NCBI GenBank assembly: GCA_002344205.1
Contig: DDSZ01000042.1
Location: 277 to 45,163 of the forward strand
From: Opitutaceae bacterium UBA2377
GTDB taxonomy: Bacteria; Verrucomicrobiota; Verrucomicrobiia; Opitutales; Opitutaceae
Length of the DNA stretch: 44,887 bases
Reading direction: 5' to 3'
Shown here: positions 44,482 to 44,887 of the stretch, one piece after another
Position numbering within the stretch: position 1 is the first letter of the stretch
Layout of the letters: every line of letters begins with the position of its first letter
Notes under the pieces: generated by a model
What the model saw: the letters and a program-made list of their open reading frames with translations, nothing else
Told to the model about the DNA's origin: nothing
The model's database searches: none
Program-made: the position numbers and the translations under genes

Positions 44482-44887
44482 TCAGTCCGCTGCGGTGGTG
44501 AGTTCGCGTTTGGGGCCGGTGTAGCGATCGAAGACCGCGCGGTGGCCGCGCAGCGACATCGGGCCGTCGCGGTGGTAGTAGTCCGTCACCCAATCCAGCA
44601 GGAAGGCCAGTTTTTCGTCCTGCTCGGCCTGGGTCGCATATTTGTGCGGCTCATGGGGACGCGACTCGCAGTGTCGGCGGCAAACCGCTTCGCCGGGGTT
44701 CAGAAAAATCAGCTCGGGCCGCCGGGTGAGCGCAACGGTGATCAGGTCGCCGTAGCAGCCCTCGATGATCCAGTGCTCGTGCGCATCGAGCCACGCGGCG
44801 AGGTCACGCTGCACGGTCGCCGGATCGCGCGGCACGGCGACTTGGTCCGGCGCCCAGACCAAGGTGTCCAAGTCCAGCACCGGCCGG
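44482..44887 (-). CDS. P-loop kinase-like protein (5' end outside window)
   Basis: At least 134 C-terminal residues of a small P-loop NTPase related to adenylate-kinase-like proteins (the DNA-topology-modulation/FlaR-like group). Visible are LDLDTLVWAPDQ, HEHWIIEGCYGDLITVALT and PELIFLNPGEAVCRRHCESR, matching the strand-2, WI-EG and lid regions of that group. The Walker A loop would lie beyond the window edge, so the gene is incomplete here and its true start is not seen. It is convergent with ligA, 12 bp away. Confidence 0.7.
   Translation of the reverse strand, partial: RPVLDLDTLVWAPDQVAVPRDPATVQRDLAAWLDAHEHWIIEGCYGDLITVALTRRPELIFLNPGEAVCRRHCESRPHEPHKYATQAEQDEKLAFLLDWVTDYYHRDGPMSLRGHRAVFDRYTGPKRELTTAAD

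Overview
The window is high-GC bacterial DNA from a Gram-negative organism: it has a Kdo synthase gene, an outer-membrane TolC-type channel and a periplasmic adaptor. The large eight-helix MacB/FtsX-type permeases, one of them paired with a PadR regulator, the GxxExxY protein, the apparent lack of Shine-Dalgarno sequences at several starts I inspected, and the many short intergenic repeats fit Verrucomicrobiota, most likely Opitutaceae. That placement is an inference from gene content, not from a search.

Left part (1-11.6 kb), housekeeping and carbohydrate genes. A PfkB-family kinase and a DUF6941-type protein run leftward. A rightward cluster follows: small membrane protein, pyrG, kdsA, and a stand-alone lipoyl plus E3-binding-domain protein. 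Then come a leftward GH78 alpha-L-rhamnosidase and rsmE, a rightward FAD-dependent oxidoreductase, an MFS transporter with an NTF2-like protein, and a leftward tRNA-Leu(CAA).

Central part (11.7-33.7 kb), a very large ABC efflux locus, almost all leftward. One end holds an adaptor (HlyD type), an ATPase and a permease, followed by five more permeases of about 800-840 residues. The other end holds a second ATPase, a 56-residue membrane peptide and TolC, with no permease of its own. A 407-residue protein of unknown function lies between.

Right part (33.7-44.9 kb). An atypical SDR protein is followed by a PadR regulator with a seventh permease. Next comes a leftward regulatory cluster: a two-helix 82-residue membrane protein, an NtrC-type response regulator, a GxxExxY protein and an NtrY-like histidine kinase. 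tRNA-Pro(GGG), a VanZ-like protein, ligA and an incomplete P-loop kinase end the window.

The main result is a regulatory circuit visible in the DNA. Four leftward units (second ATPase-TolC; permease P2 and those after it; adaptor-ATPase-permease P1; and the regulator cluster itself) each carry a sigma-54 promoter of form TGGCAC-N5-(C/G)TGCA. Each also has a 14-bp palindromic site TCCC-N3-AATGGGA upstream, at spacings of 98, 99, 99 and 109 bp. The NtrC-type regulator at 39753-41120 is the obvious candidate activator. This would make the scattered transporter genes one self-amplifying envelope-efflux regulon.
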